A stretch of DNA of 64,000 nucleotides from Physcia stellaris (lineage: Eukaryota > Ascomycota > Lecanoromycetes > Caliciales > Physciaceae). Made by a program: the position numbers and the translations under genes. The notes beneath the pieces are model-generated. The model did no database searches, was not told where the DNA came from, and worked only from the letters and a program-made list of their open reading frames with translations. Shown here piece by piece: positions 46,965-57,820 of the stretch; the first letter of the stretch is position 1; each line of letters begins with the position of its first letter. The DNA is taken from NCBI GenBank assembly GCA_018902385.1, contig JABSSW010000043.1:248001-312000 (forward strand). Reading direction: 5' to 3'.

Positions 46965-48876
46965 AGCCATCCCATGGCCTACCAAGTCTGGCATGGGAAC
47001 CCTTAGAGACTCCAAGCTTTATACATACATCACCGCTTGCTCGACCTTGACGTATCTGCAACATGGCGTGTGGCCAATACGAGATATTGCCATCTGTATC
47101 GGTCAATTCAGGGTTTCCAAAGCTAGATAGAACCATTCACACAGCTGGCGCATGGGCCACCGTGGCGTTGGTGGTTAGGGGAAGGCTTATAGCGTTTATG
47201 GCACCACGGGGTCAAAAGGAATACTAGGCTTAACGCTCGATTATCTAGGTCCATGTCTACCCCCCCTTCGTACTCCATCTCGTCTATGGCCTGCTACTAA
47301 GTGATGCAATGCTTTATTGTACACCAACAGACCTGCTGATACCCGGCTTGAGACGGAATCAGAAGATGATGTCTACTTCATGTCATTTATGTGGATTCGC
47401 GTCTCGTCACAATGAGTGAGTAGAGGAAAGACGATGCAAGATTGCACTGCATGCTTTAAGATGGTGGGATACTGAATGATTTATATCTTTCAATCATCTC
47501 TATCGTGGGATGATTTGATCATCCTACTTCTGTTGCAAAGCAGTTGTTCGCAGCCAGGACAGGCTTCTCGAGCACCCACTCAAGCAAGCAGCAAGCCAAG
47601 CATACCTATTATGTGATCCCGTGGCGATGGGCTGTAACTTTGAATATAACATGATTGGGACGGCTAATGACATCAAAAACGTGAATTCTACCGAGCGTGC
47701 CTTACTTCCAATAGAGCACCTCCAGATATTGAGAGGGACCCTTCAAGCTAGGAATCAGTCTACTTTGCTCGATGGTGCCCTGGGCTCAGGGGGTATTCTT
47801 AAAGCCATAAGACTATGCTAGCTTTCTCGGCTAAAGTTCACATTGACGAGGGACATACGTTCCTGGCTTATCTCTCTCCCCTTGTTAGATCGTCAACACG
47901 ACACTTGACTGGTCTGGCTGGCTTCGCTTTGCCACTGCGAAGCGAAGATCACAGCTGCAGTATCGGGCGTTGTGGTGCTACTGGCCAGGGGAAAGGTTTA
48001 TAGTGTGACTAAAGGCATCGAAACTGTGGATATTGGAATACAAAGCTAAAAAGCATGGAAAAGTGAATGATGTCTGCTGATCTTTTATATTCAAACCGCT
48101 ATGTCACTTCTCGATGTTTTCTGTACGAATTTCTGTTTTGAGTGATTCAAGAGGGACCTGAGTCTTGTATCTCTTCAACAGGGACCTGAGTCTTGTATCT
48201 CTTCAACACTGAACCTGTTGAACAATTCGTGCTGTATGTGCCACCAGCTACCGGATCATGGGATGTTGAGCTACAAGCAAAAAATTGTTTTGGGGAAAAA
48301 ATGAAGTGTGATGAAGCTCTGCAGGAAGACAGGAAATTATTGGACTTACTCGAGACGTGAATTCGGGTCATGTTGCCGCCGAAGGAGTGAGGGACTTGAT
48401 GGCGCCCTCCAGCCAGTATCGGGGATGAACCCCGCGTGGGTTGGCGAGATGTGGCGTGGACTGGCGTTTGAAGGCGTGTGAATATATCTGCAGAGTGAAG
48501 AAATTAGCAGGATTCGAACCGTTGCAGAGCTTCGTGAAAGTGCAGCGAGGTAGCCATTGAGCCATGAGGGGGATCATCCGTGTTAACGATTGTTGGGCTG
48601 TTTCGAAATATATTGCGTTGGAAAAGGGGCGAGGCTACGATAATGTACTCGAGGTTCGGTTTGGTTGCGAATATTGATCCCAGGGTCGGGTAAGCGGTGG
48701 TGCACTGAGTGCATTTTTCATTCCTCGACTTGATACTAACCACATCTCACCTCAGTCTCTAGACCTACAACTGTCGTAGACCTTTGTCTGAATACTCATG
48801 GCATCCTCGACGACATTGATGGTTATCCAACTTGGTGCCACTCCCTAGTCTTGATCCTACAACACTGTCATATCTT
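46965..48876. other. Gene-poor stretch
   Basis: Only short frames. It contains a 28-bp tandem duplication at 48,153-48,208 and a tRNA-like A-box/B-box pair near 48,510-48,575 that does not fold into a full tRNA. No gene is supported. Confidence 0.45.
48153..48208. repeat. 28-bp tandem direct repeat, two exact copies
   Basis: The unit starting GGGACCTGAGTC occurs at 48,153-48,180 and again at 48,181-48,208 with no mismatch. It lies in intergenic DNA. Confidence 0.92.
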
Positions 48877-50653
48877 CTAGAGTTTCGATGACATCCACAT
48901 CTGCGGCTTTTCGAGCCGAGCAGGGCCATCGTAGATATGCTGTTCGATTGCTCGCGTGTTGAGCTAGGAAGCAACAGATGGTCAGCCGCGCCGTACTCGA
49001 CCGGGGGTGCCTATGAAAGACATTCACGGTTTGGTACTTACGTGCTGTAGACCCAGCTCTCCTATATCGTGGGCACCCAATAGTCGCATTGCAGTCTTCA
49101 ATTCTTCATCCAATACTAGGACACCCAATACGTCAGTACTTCCGCTGGCATCAACACCTCAATCAAGATTAATTTACTTTCCAACGTTCTCTCGACGCCG
49201 GCAGGGCCTCCAGCTGCTAGTCCCCATAAGGCGGCTCGACCGATGCCCACTCCTCTGGCACCAAGACACAACGCTTTCACCACGTCCGTTCCTCGCTTGA
49301 TACCTCCATCGACTAATATCTCTATCTTGTCAAAAACCTCGGGGCAATACTTTCTGATCTCCATCAACGTGTGGATAGCCGGTGGCGCTGTATCCAGCGC
49401 GCGCCCTCCATGATTAGACAGAATGATGCCTTTCACTTGTGGGGTATGCAAAGACGCCAGATAAGCGTCCTCGTGCGTCTGTATACCTTTCAGGACGATG
49501 GGTAGCTTGGTATGCTGAGCAAGCCAGGGCAGCGTTCTGCGCCATGTCAGGTTCGGTGATGTTCCAGCGAAGAGGGACTGTCCTATCCCTCCACGTCCTT
49601 TGCCCTGGGATCCAGGCTTGCTAGCACTGCCTTCTTGAACGGCGGACGTGATCGGTAGCTTCGATGCGATGTTCTTACTTTTCTCGTCGTGTTCACGCTT
49701 GCCCGGGACTGGAGCATCGAGAGTAAGGACTACAAATTTGATATTTGGAAGAGCGTTGACGCGAGCCAGCATTGCTTCTGATTTGGCGCGGTCGATCTGG
49801 GCGTAGAGTTGCCAGGCGAAGCTTTGGTGTGATGGCGCAGAAGATACGATTTGTTCAGGGGTCATAGAGGCGTTATTGGAAATCATTTGCAGGTTCGGAC
49901 GTTTGACGCAAGCTTCCGCTATACCGGCCTCACCAGAGGGGCTACGGGCGTCTCTCGGTTACTTCCATTGCAGTGGCGATACGTTCTATGAGGGCATCGA
50001 AAGATACTTACTGCGCTAATCGTGCCATCGCCGCAGGAGCAACATATATTGGAGAACCAACACTGCACCCTAATATCTTGGTAGATATATCACACTCCTC
50101 GCAGTCGACGAAAATACGAGGTCTAAGCAATATCGATCTATACGCCTCGTTGTTCAATCTTTTCGAGATCAGATCGTCTGCAGCAGAGAAGTAGTAAGCC
50201 CATGTCTTGCGGCTCAGCTGTTTTGTCGCGACTTCTTCGATTTCGTCAACATTGAGCAAGCTATCAAGATCTAGAGGGTCAACATCTTGGTGCTTCTCCT
50301 CCTTTGGGGCTTCGTCTTTCGGTAAAGTATCAGCGTCGATGGCGCCTATCTTTGATTCTGGCGGGAGGTGCTCCTGCAGTGTGCCTGGTGGATGTACTGG
50401 ATCGTACGCTTCCGTAGCATTTTTTCCGGCTAGATTCAACACCTGCATTGAGCATGAGTACAGCTCGACGTTGGCGTGGAGCGCGGTGTATAGAGACATA
50501 CGATTTTACTGCCACCTGGATGCTTTGGTAGAAAATCTGTGACCTAGCATCCGCCTTAGTGCATGGCATGTCGTCTGCTTCCTTGCCTACTGACATCGTA
50601 GACATTGCCATAAAGGATCACCCAGCAGCTGTCAGGTGTGTTGTGCTTGGCTA
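48877..50653 (-). CDS. FMN-dependent L-lactate dehydrogenase, flavocytochrome b2 type (5' end unresolved)
   Basis: Oxidises L-lactate (or a related 2-hydroxy acid) with FMN and passes electrons through a fused cytochrome b5 domain. Minus-strand exons are 50653-50595, 50543-50502, 50442-50012, 49941-49178, 49115-49042 and 48963-48877; all junctions keep phase. The b5 domain shows [19 protein letters not shown], then [11 protein letters not shown] with one haem His. The FMN domain shows [38 protein letters not shown] with the catalytic His, [20 protein letters not shown] and VGIGRA. The C-terminus is [13 protein letters not shown]. The exon with the start codon, which must end in G before 50,653, could not be placed. 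No mitochondrial presequence is visible. Confidence 0.87.
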
Positions 50654-51296
50654 CTGTGTGAAGACTGACAATCAGATAAAAATTCGAAATTGAGGCAAGG
50701 TTAGATAGTTGAAGATTGTAAACTGTCAAGTGGGCGCGCTATCCCGAACTTGCATATAGAGAACCGCACCGTGCTGGCTGGGAAGGGTCTCGTTCAGGGG
50801 GTGAGTGAAACCCATGTTGAACAGGTTCGGAATCTACTTGGGCTCTTGTCTGATCATGAGGATTCGCATAATTTTATTGGATCCAAAGTTTGTAGTCCTC
50901 AAAACATCCATACTCGCCGGCGTACGTGTGGTTTGATCACCGGGAATGCAGCAGGACAGGAAATTTATGTTGGAAACGATAGGACGAAAGCACAAGAATT
51001 GAGATCATGGATGGGTTCACACAAAGGAGAAAGTGCTCGTTCCGTACCTTCGGTGGCATCTAAAATTGCAACCATCTCTACATACCCAAAACAAATATCA
51101 TGGAAAATTATAGATTGTACAATCAACTTGGTTCGACATGCGTTGAAATCAGTTTTATATCCGTAGACCACGAGAAAAGCTGGAACCCTAACCCTACCAT
51201 TCGCGTGATGATCGATCTGGAGTTGCTTGCTTGTTTCATTGTGATTATACAAGGCGTCCATGAGACTGATTGACATCGAGGCTTTGCTATCTACTC
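50654..51296. other. Divergent intergenic region with missing first exon of the b2-type gene
   Basis: Should contain the first exon of the lactate dehydrogenase-like gene and the promoter of Tad3. No start exon with a canonical donor could be identified; nothing else is recognised. Confidence 0.4.
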
Positions 51297-52585
51297 ATGA
51301 CTGCGCTCTCTGCCGTGGAAGATGTGGCACTACCCGCGGCCACAAGCTGCAGCGACGAGTTTTCCTCGTCACAGTCGGGGCACCTCGTCGCGTTACGCAC
51401 AAAAGCCGAAGTCGCCGCCTCTTTCACGACCACAGACGCTTATATGACAGAGATACCCCAGAAGTCCGCAAGTAGAGCCCTGAAGTGTGTGAATAAGGTA
51501 GGTTTTTAGTGAAGACACTGATCTAGGATGTCAGCGCTATTGATCAAGCTCTTCGATGCCGAGATCCGGTGAACCTGCAACACCTACGACGTTTCGTCAA
51601 GCCTGCCTACCTTCCTACCCACCTAAGGACCCCCAAACAGCAACCTGTATCAGATAAGCACTTGGTAGACAGGACCAATGCAATAGAAGAAGCAGAAACG
51701 CTTTTCTTCCTGATAGGTGCCGAGTCATCGTTGTCAATCGAAGACATAACCACCCTACTTGCATCTATCATTCATCCGTTGCCTATCCTACAGAGCGTCA
51801 CGGTCCCTCTTCTTCCACCTACTTCTGCGGAGCAAGCCGAAAAGTGGAGCCGACAATACTGGCCTACGGTCTACAAAAAGACTAATCCATTCGGACCGCA
51901 CCCAAGTATAGTTGCACGAGCAGAAGAAGAGATAAGGCATGAGGTAGGATATTATATGGGCCTTGCAACAAGCGCAGGCGAGGCAGTTGCAAGAGCCCTG
52001 ATAGGGAGAAGCATTGGCGCTGTAGTGGTCGACCGACATTCTACTCAAGGTTCCAAATTGGTCGCTTTAGCCGGCGATGGAAGGTGGAATACGGCCTCTA
52101 CCGTTGCGAAATCGGATGAAGATAATGTACTAGGGCATGCCGTGATGAGAGTTATAGGCCTTGTAGCTCGAAAAAGGCAAGATCTGCTGAAAGAATCTTC
52201 TGGAGAGCCAGTGCAAGAGTCTTCGGCAGTCTTCGGCGATGAACCTATCACAGAACTCGAACGCAACGTGTATGCAAGTGCATCAATCCAATCGGGCGGA
52301 TACCTTTGCCTTGATCTTGAGATATATCTAACGCATGAGCCATGTGTAATGTGCTCCATGGCCATTCTACACTCCAGATTCGGAAGGGTTATATTTCAGA
52401 AGCAAATGCCCAACACCGGAGGCTTGATATCAGAAGTAGGCGACATGGGCGGTGAAAAGAAAACGACCAATCCTAGCTATGGCTTGTTCTGGAGGCCTGA
52501 GCTCAATTGGAAACTTTTGGCCTGGCAGTGGGTTCTCGACCAAGCTTCTCCTTCTTTAACGATTGCTACGGACATACACGCATGA
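51297..52585 (+). CDS. TAD3: tRNA-specific adenosine-34 deaminase subunit Tad3
   Basis: Structural partner of Tad2 in the heterodimer that converts A34 to inosine in tRNA anticodons. Exon 1 starts at the ATG 51,297 (MTALSAVEDVAL, then TTDAYMTEIPQKSAS). Exon 2 starts at 51,527 (DVSAIDQALRC, VNLQHLRRFVKPAYLP) and runs to 52,585. The deaminase fold shows LGHAVMRVIG in place of the catalytic HAE, so the Glu is replaced by Val. It also shows CLDLEIYLTHEPCVMCSMAI and LHSRFGRVIF. Loss of the Glu is normal for the non-catalytic Tad3. Two in-phase donors are possible, 51,498 (29-nt intron) or 51,489 (38-nt intron), both very short. About 410 aa either way. Confidence 0.87.
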
Positions 52586-53769
52586 GACCAACAGAATTAA
52601 GCTGGACTAAGGTCCTTGCCTCATTATGAATCATTAGAGTCTAGTAAATCTGTGATGTAATGACTGAAACGCCGTGTATTTCAATGACCTGGATGGACTT
52701 GACCTTCAGGATGGCTCGGAACAGAAGTAAACTTACTCTCAAGTCTTAAGCTCACAAAGTTAGGTCCGACTGGATGTGAAGTCGCATCTTCAGCAAAAGC
52801 GGTAGAATCGGTACAAGCGCGCCAATTGATGAATCGAAACTTATGGCCGACATCCTGTTGCACTATTGCATGACTTGACTTTGTGGTATGCCTGAAACAC
52901 TACGAAGAAACAAGCGACGATCAATCTATGGATGCTTCCCAAAATGAAACATTCAAAACTCTCCGGAGAACTTTTCGGGGGACGAGATGACTGGATCGCT
53001 CTGACTGCTGACAGTGGAAGCGATAGGATTTGTTTCAAGCCCGATGTAAGGGGTGGCCTCAAGTCAGCACGGGCTGTCTTCCTTTTACCACATCAATGAC
53101 CGAAGCTCGCCTATGCTCTGATGCATGGGGAGCCACAGGAAGTCATCAAAAGTCAAGCCGAGACGAAATATGGGAAAAGCTTGGTGTTTTGAATCTGCCA
53201 TCTACAGCCACGTGCTGCAGGATCTTCATCTTCAAACAGACTACGGGATGTGTGACGCAGACTCTTTGCATCTATATAGATATACTTCGGGGCGTGCAGT
53301 TAGGTCCTGCATGGCTGCGTCCAACGGAGGTTCATTTGAGAGGATCAGAGATTGACCGTAAGTGTAGCTGCGTCTGTTGTCTTGATCACCAAATCGAGGC
53401 CTATCAATCACCAGTTGATAGCTATTTTCGTACATCTCATTTTGAATCCTCCTTCCGTCTTCTGCATTTCCCGCTAGGTGCTGCTTACCCCACAGAGTGA
53501 TGCTGTCCCTTGAAGTCTACACGGCAGGTGACCCAGAACGGCATCTGCACCGTCTCCGTATCCGGTCTATATCATACATGTCTTCCTTCTCCTTTGAGTA
53601 TTGTAGCGCCTGGCAGCGACATTCTTTTCCGGTCCACCGACCTCACGTTCCTTACCTTCTCTCTAGAGTTGATCGTTTCGAGGAGGCAGTACAGTGATAG
53701 AGTATTGCGCCTGTGTCCATCTAACGAGAACCGTCGACTAGTTCGTTGGAGACATACGTTGTGGCCGTC
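52586..53769. other. Intergenic stretch
   Basis: Short frames only on both strands. No domain or exon chain. The end contains the AA9 gene promoter. Confidence 0.45.
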
Positions 53770-55492
53770 ATGATTTCCGCCGAACTGTACATATTATCGG
53801 CTTTTCTCGCTTTTGCCTGCAGAGTCGCAGCCCACGGTCAGGTAACCGGTATTGTCGCTGGCGGCAAATAGTAAGTATTTACACTTGAATCTGGCGAGGG
53901 TAAACTGACGAGAGATTCAGCTATCAGGGCTATGTTCCAAGCGTCCAAGGCTCAAATCCTCATCCAAAGCTAGCTGGGTGGTCCATTCCGAAAGATTCAT
54001 CAAATGGACCTGTTTATCCTCTTGGATACAATACTCCAGACATCATCTGCCATCTTGATGCTAAAGCCGGTGCCGTTTCCGTTGAGGTCGAAGCTGGAGC
54101 TAGTGTGGAGTTGGTATGTACGCCTGTGTCATTTTGCTCCATCTTTTGTATGAGCGCAGTCAGACTGGAAGATAGTACAGCTTGGGGTGACCTCGCTAAG
54201 TCAAGACTAAATCGTGCATTTGACTTGAGAACATTGCCTTTCCATCATCAAACACCTTGAGAAAGGAGGCAACCACTTTTTACACAGATTACGTACCTGT
54301 ACTGACGAAAGACGTGCAGGAATGGACGGAATGGCCCGTAACACATCATGGCCCGGTCATCGATTATCTAGCTAATTGCAATGGTCCGTGCGAGACCGTT
54401 GACAAATCTTCTCTCAAATTTAACAAAATTGACGCTGTTGGGTTGCTGGAACAATCGACCGGTCCTGGGACTGCGGGCTCCTGGGGATCCGACAGGTTGA
54501 GGATTAGAAATAATACCTGGACAGTCACCATCCCCTCAACCGTTGCAGAAGGAAATTATGTACTCAGACATGAGATCATTGCACTCCATTCTGCTAGGAC
54601 GATCAACGGAGCGCAGAATTACCCTCACTGCATCAATCTTCACGTCACAGGGTCCGGCGCCGACAAATTACCGGCAGGAACTCTAGGAACAGCTCTATAT
54701 AAGCCTGGTGAGCCTGGGATCCAAGTTGACATATACAAGCCACTGCAGTATCAAATGCCAGGTCCACCGCTCTACACACCCGAAAATTCAGCGAGCGGGG
54801 CAACAACTGCCGATGCTGGTCTTGGTGGCGGATTGGACAATATGGGTATGGGAGGTGATGTTTCCGCATCCATCTCGGTGGCATCTCAAGCCACTAGCAC
54901 AGCTTCTAGTGTAGCAGCAAATCCTGTCTCAGCTTCCATTTCCGTATATGCTTCGACTACGTCACCTCTTGCAACGACGGCTCCATTTGCTACGGCTTCG
55001 CCACATTACAGCAACTCCACGGGTAGTAATATGACCATGACAATGAGCTACACTCCGATAACCAGCTCGATCAGTGTCGCAGCGGCGAGCTCTAGCCCGC
55101 TGTCAATTCCAGGGGCACTCCAGACGGCAGTCTCTCTGGTCAACAATGTCTCCCAGGGCCCCGGAAGCATCCGGGTGAACGAGGCTGCGGCACAAAAACC
55201 ATACCCATCAACGAGTGCTCAAATACCTGCAGCGACAACCCCAATGGCCACCTCTAGCCCAATCGACATTCCAGTGCAGCAAGTCACGTCAGCAGCAGCC
55301 GCAGCGACGACTTCAACCGCGAAAACATATCCATCACTACCCCTAAACCCAACACCGGCGCTTTTTTCGGGAATGAGTGTCAGCGAGCTGATGCTGTATC
55401 TAAAAGCCATCGTTGCTGAGCTTAGCAATAAGTTGAGTACGAGCCAGTCAAAGCGACGGAGGCATGCCAGGGATGTGATCAGCTCTCGATAA
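53770..55492 (+). CDS. Secreted AA9 lytic polysaccharide monooxygenase with long Ser/Thr-rich tail
   Basis: Copper enzyme that oxidatively cleaves cellulose or related glucans outside the cell. Exons 53770-53870, 53921-54113 and 54320-55492 give 488 aa in phase. A signal peptide of about 21 residues ends [10 protein letters not shown], placing the copper-binding His1 at residue 22. The second copper His is in [16 protein letters not shown] (about residue 108). The conserved [15 protein letters not shown] supplies the axial Tyr and its Gln partner. Cys residues fit the family disulfides. After about residue 270 comes roughly 200 residues of Ser/Thr/Ala/Pro linker without a cellulose-binding module. 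It ends in a predicted helix and a basic [13 protein letters not shown]. Intron 2 is longer than usual (206 bp). Confidence 0.9.
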
Positions 55493-56110
55493 AGGTGGAT
55501 CTCTTACCAGCGAGTCGATCCTGATACCTAACACGAATTAACGAGCATGGACGTTGATGATGACAAAGAAGCCGCGATTTATTGTTATGTAATGCTGCAA
55601 ACAGCTGTTGGATCACAAAGCACTCTTTGGAGGACAAGCCAGCGGCTTTTGAAGATCTTGCTTTGTATCCACTAGACGCATGCTTGAATAGCTTCAAAAA
55701 AGTTACAGCTGTGACTATCATGTCGTAGGAATGTGGACGCTAAATTTACAGTCATATTCTCATTGTTTCAAACGCTGAACGATCACTTCCCTGATAACCC
55801 CCGTGCGGCTAATTTCAGTGTACCATAATCCAAAACACCATACTCCATTTGCAATGCTCGCTTCTCACCCGAATGTGTTTATACAATTTGGATCCACTCG
55901 TTGCATGCCCGGATCGGCATGTGTGGAACAACGTGTCCAATATTCGTGCTGTAGAGTATCGATGCTGTGACCTGCCGATACCGCTTGCTCTGCCGGCGAT
56001 TACAGAATCCCAATGCTCGGCCGAAAAATGTAAGCCATGCGTAGAAGAAGGTGCGTCGATGACGAGTCAACCCAGGTCGCTAACCTGGACCCATTGACTA
56101 AAAGCCCCTC
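55493..56110. other. Convergent intergenic region
   Basis: Lies between the AA9 (+) and M43 (-) stop codons. No gene is recognised. Confidence 0.5.
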
Positions 56111-57121
56111 TCAATTCCCTTTCCGATACAGATTCCAAAGATTCACCATCCGGAACCTCTGCCCGTTGCTGAACCCGGTATAGCAGGCATCACTCGAATA
56201 ATCCATGAAATTATGCACGGGATCGTCCCCCTTGCTGTTCGGACAGCTCTTCTTCGTGTACCCTTCCAAGGGCGGGCATCCGTCCGTGCTGACGCTCTCC
56301 TGCGGCGTGTCGTCCACGTAGTCGCCCTGATCGGACGCATCGCAGGACTCGTCCTGGAAGGTATGCAGCAGGCCGAACCAGTGCCCGACTTCGTGCACCG
56401 CCGTTTTGCCCTCCTGGTACCCTTCGAGGCCGTTGTTGGGCATCGTGGCCGCGAGCACGTTGCACCCGTCGTTGATGTAGGTGCTCGTCGGCTGCGAGAG
56501 CTTCTGGCACTGCCCGTTCGCGGTCCGGTTCTGGGGCGCGCAGGAGGTGGGCGTGTAGGTGACGGAGTTGGGCAGGGTGCAGTACCCCAGCAGGGTCGAG
56601 GCGACGGTGCCCGGGGGTGCGGGCGTCGAGAGGTTGGTTTGGAAGTAGATGTTTAGGGCAGAGTAGTTGCCTTTTCGAAGCGCGGTCTTCATGCCTTTGT
56701 CATCGGCGTCGGTGGCCCAGGCGTCGTTGATGGTGTAGGTGTAGGGTTTGGCGCGGAAGGTGATGTTGGCGGAAGAGTAGGCGTGGTTGAGCACGCCGGT
56801 TTGGTTGGCGACGAGGCCGGCTAGGATCTCGGGCGTGTAGTGCCGTGCTTGGTCTGAGGTTGTGACGACGTGGACGTAGGTGTCGACGAAAACTTCTTGC
56901 AGAACGTTGGTTTTTCGGGGCACCAGGTTGGCCAGGTGCGATTCTCGGTGGAGAGTTTGGTGGGCATTGAGAAGATGCGCTGAGGGTGGACCGGTACCGC
57001 ATAGTCTGCTGGTTGACGGTGCCTTGGACGCGTTACGAGCGACAAGCGGGATGTGATATGGATGAGCGAGTACGAGAGATGGGAGTGTAGCGCTCAGGGT
57101 GAGCGAGGTTAGGAATAGCAT
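56111..57121 (-). CDS. Secreted M43-family zinc metalloprotease
   Basis: Extracellular metalloprotease related to fungal MEP1/pappalysin-type enzymes. Single exon, 336 aa, ATG at 57,119-57,121. The longer open frame has only a TTG start. A hydrophobic signal (MLFLTSLTLSATLPSLVLAH) is followed by a propeptide-like segment. The zinc site is TAVHEVGHWFGLLHTFQ (HExxHxxGxxH). Downstream are CDASDQGDYVDDTP and the Met-turn NFMDYSSDACYTGFS. The Cys pattern matches the family. Codons are strongly GC-biased compared with neighbours. Substrate cannot be told from sequence. Confidence 0.92.
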   Translation of the reverse strand: MLFLTSLTLSATLPSLVLAHPYHIPLVARNASKAPSTSRLCGTGPPSAHLLNAHQTLHRESHLANLVPRKTNVLQEVFVDTYVHVVTTSDQARHYTPEILAGLVANQTGVLNHAYSSANITFRAKPYTYTINDAWATDADDKGMKTALRKGNYSALNIYFQTNLSTPAPPGTVASTLLGYCTLPNSVTYTPTSCAPQNRTANGQCQKLSQPTSTYINDGCNVLAATMPNNGLEGYQEGKTAVHEVGHWFGLLHTFQDESCDASDQGDYVDDTPQESVSTDGCPPLEGYTKKSCPNSKGDDPVHNFMDYSSDACYTGFSNGQRFRMVNLWNLYRKGN

Positions 57122-57820
57122 TGTACCTGAAGCCGAAATAGGCAAATATGTTGTGCTGATTTGTAAGAGAATATGTTCCTGGATGCAAGGGTAATGTTGG
57201 ATTGTCTTAGGAAATGATCAACGGTCAGGGACTCGGAATATATAGACAATTGAGTGTTGTTGTTGAACGGAGAAACGGAGGTGAATCCTGACATCAGCGA
57301 GTCGTCAGTGGAGATTCATATGTTGGAGCAATCGATCTTCAGGGCATCAGTGGCTTGATCAGCATTTTGCCAGACTTTGTGATGGAGGATGCAAACGGCC
57401 GTGCCGAAGTGATGGCACAAAGAGAGTATGGATTCATGGCGTAGAGTCAGATTATCGTGCTATAGGCAACCTCTATCAAATCGAAGATTGGATACAGTAC
57501 AAGAGATGCACGTGTAATGGCTTAAGCCTAACTTCAAGACATGTTGCAAAATAGGATCGAAACCCCGGAGAGGCTTAATCATGAATAGATGCTCGGAGTT
57601 GGGACACTTTAGGATTGAAGGATCAAGATGCATGTATAGAGATAATTCGACTCACAGAACCTGAAACTCGTCAACAAAGCAAAGGAAATCTGTCTGGAAA
57701 TGGTCTTAATCTAGACCGCTCTGGCCAACACCTATACCCCGAGCCATGGTTCCATTGGTCGTCCATACCTGCATGAATAGCACCAATGGAAATAAGGGAC
57801 AAATTGATATCGTATGCACA
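57122..57820. other. Intergenic region (promoter of M43 gene, 3' end of CDC50)
   Basis: Apart from the TATA-like element no feature is recognised. Short frames only. Confidence 0.45.
57236..57246 (-). promoter_or_regulatory. TATA-like element upstream of M43 protease
   Basis: The minus strand reads CTATATATTC about 115-125 bp upstream of the protease ATG, a plausible TATA box at the usual fungal distance. No other evidence. Confidence 0.35.

Noticed and set aside
48505-48577. tRNA-like sequence on the minus strand (A-box TGGCTCAATGG and B-box GGTTCGAATCC, spacing 33 nt)
   Set aside because: The anticodon, D and T stems do not pair and there is no matching acceptor stem; at best a tRNA-derived remnant.
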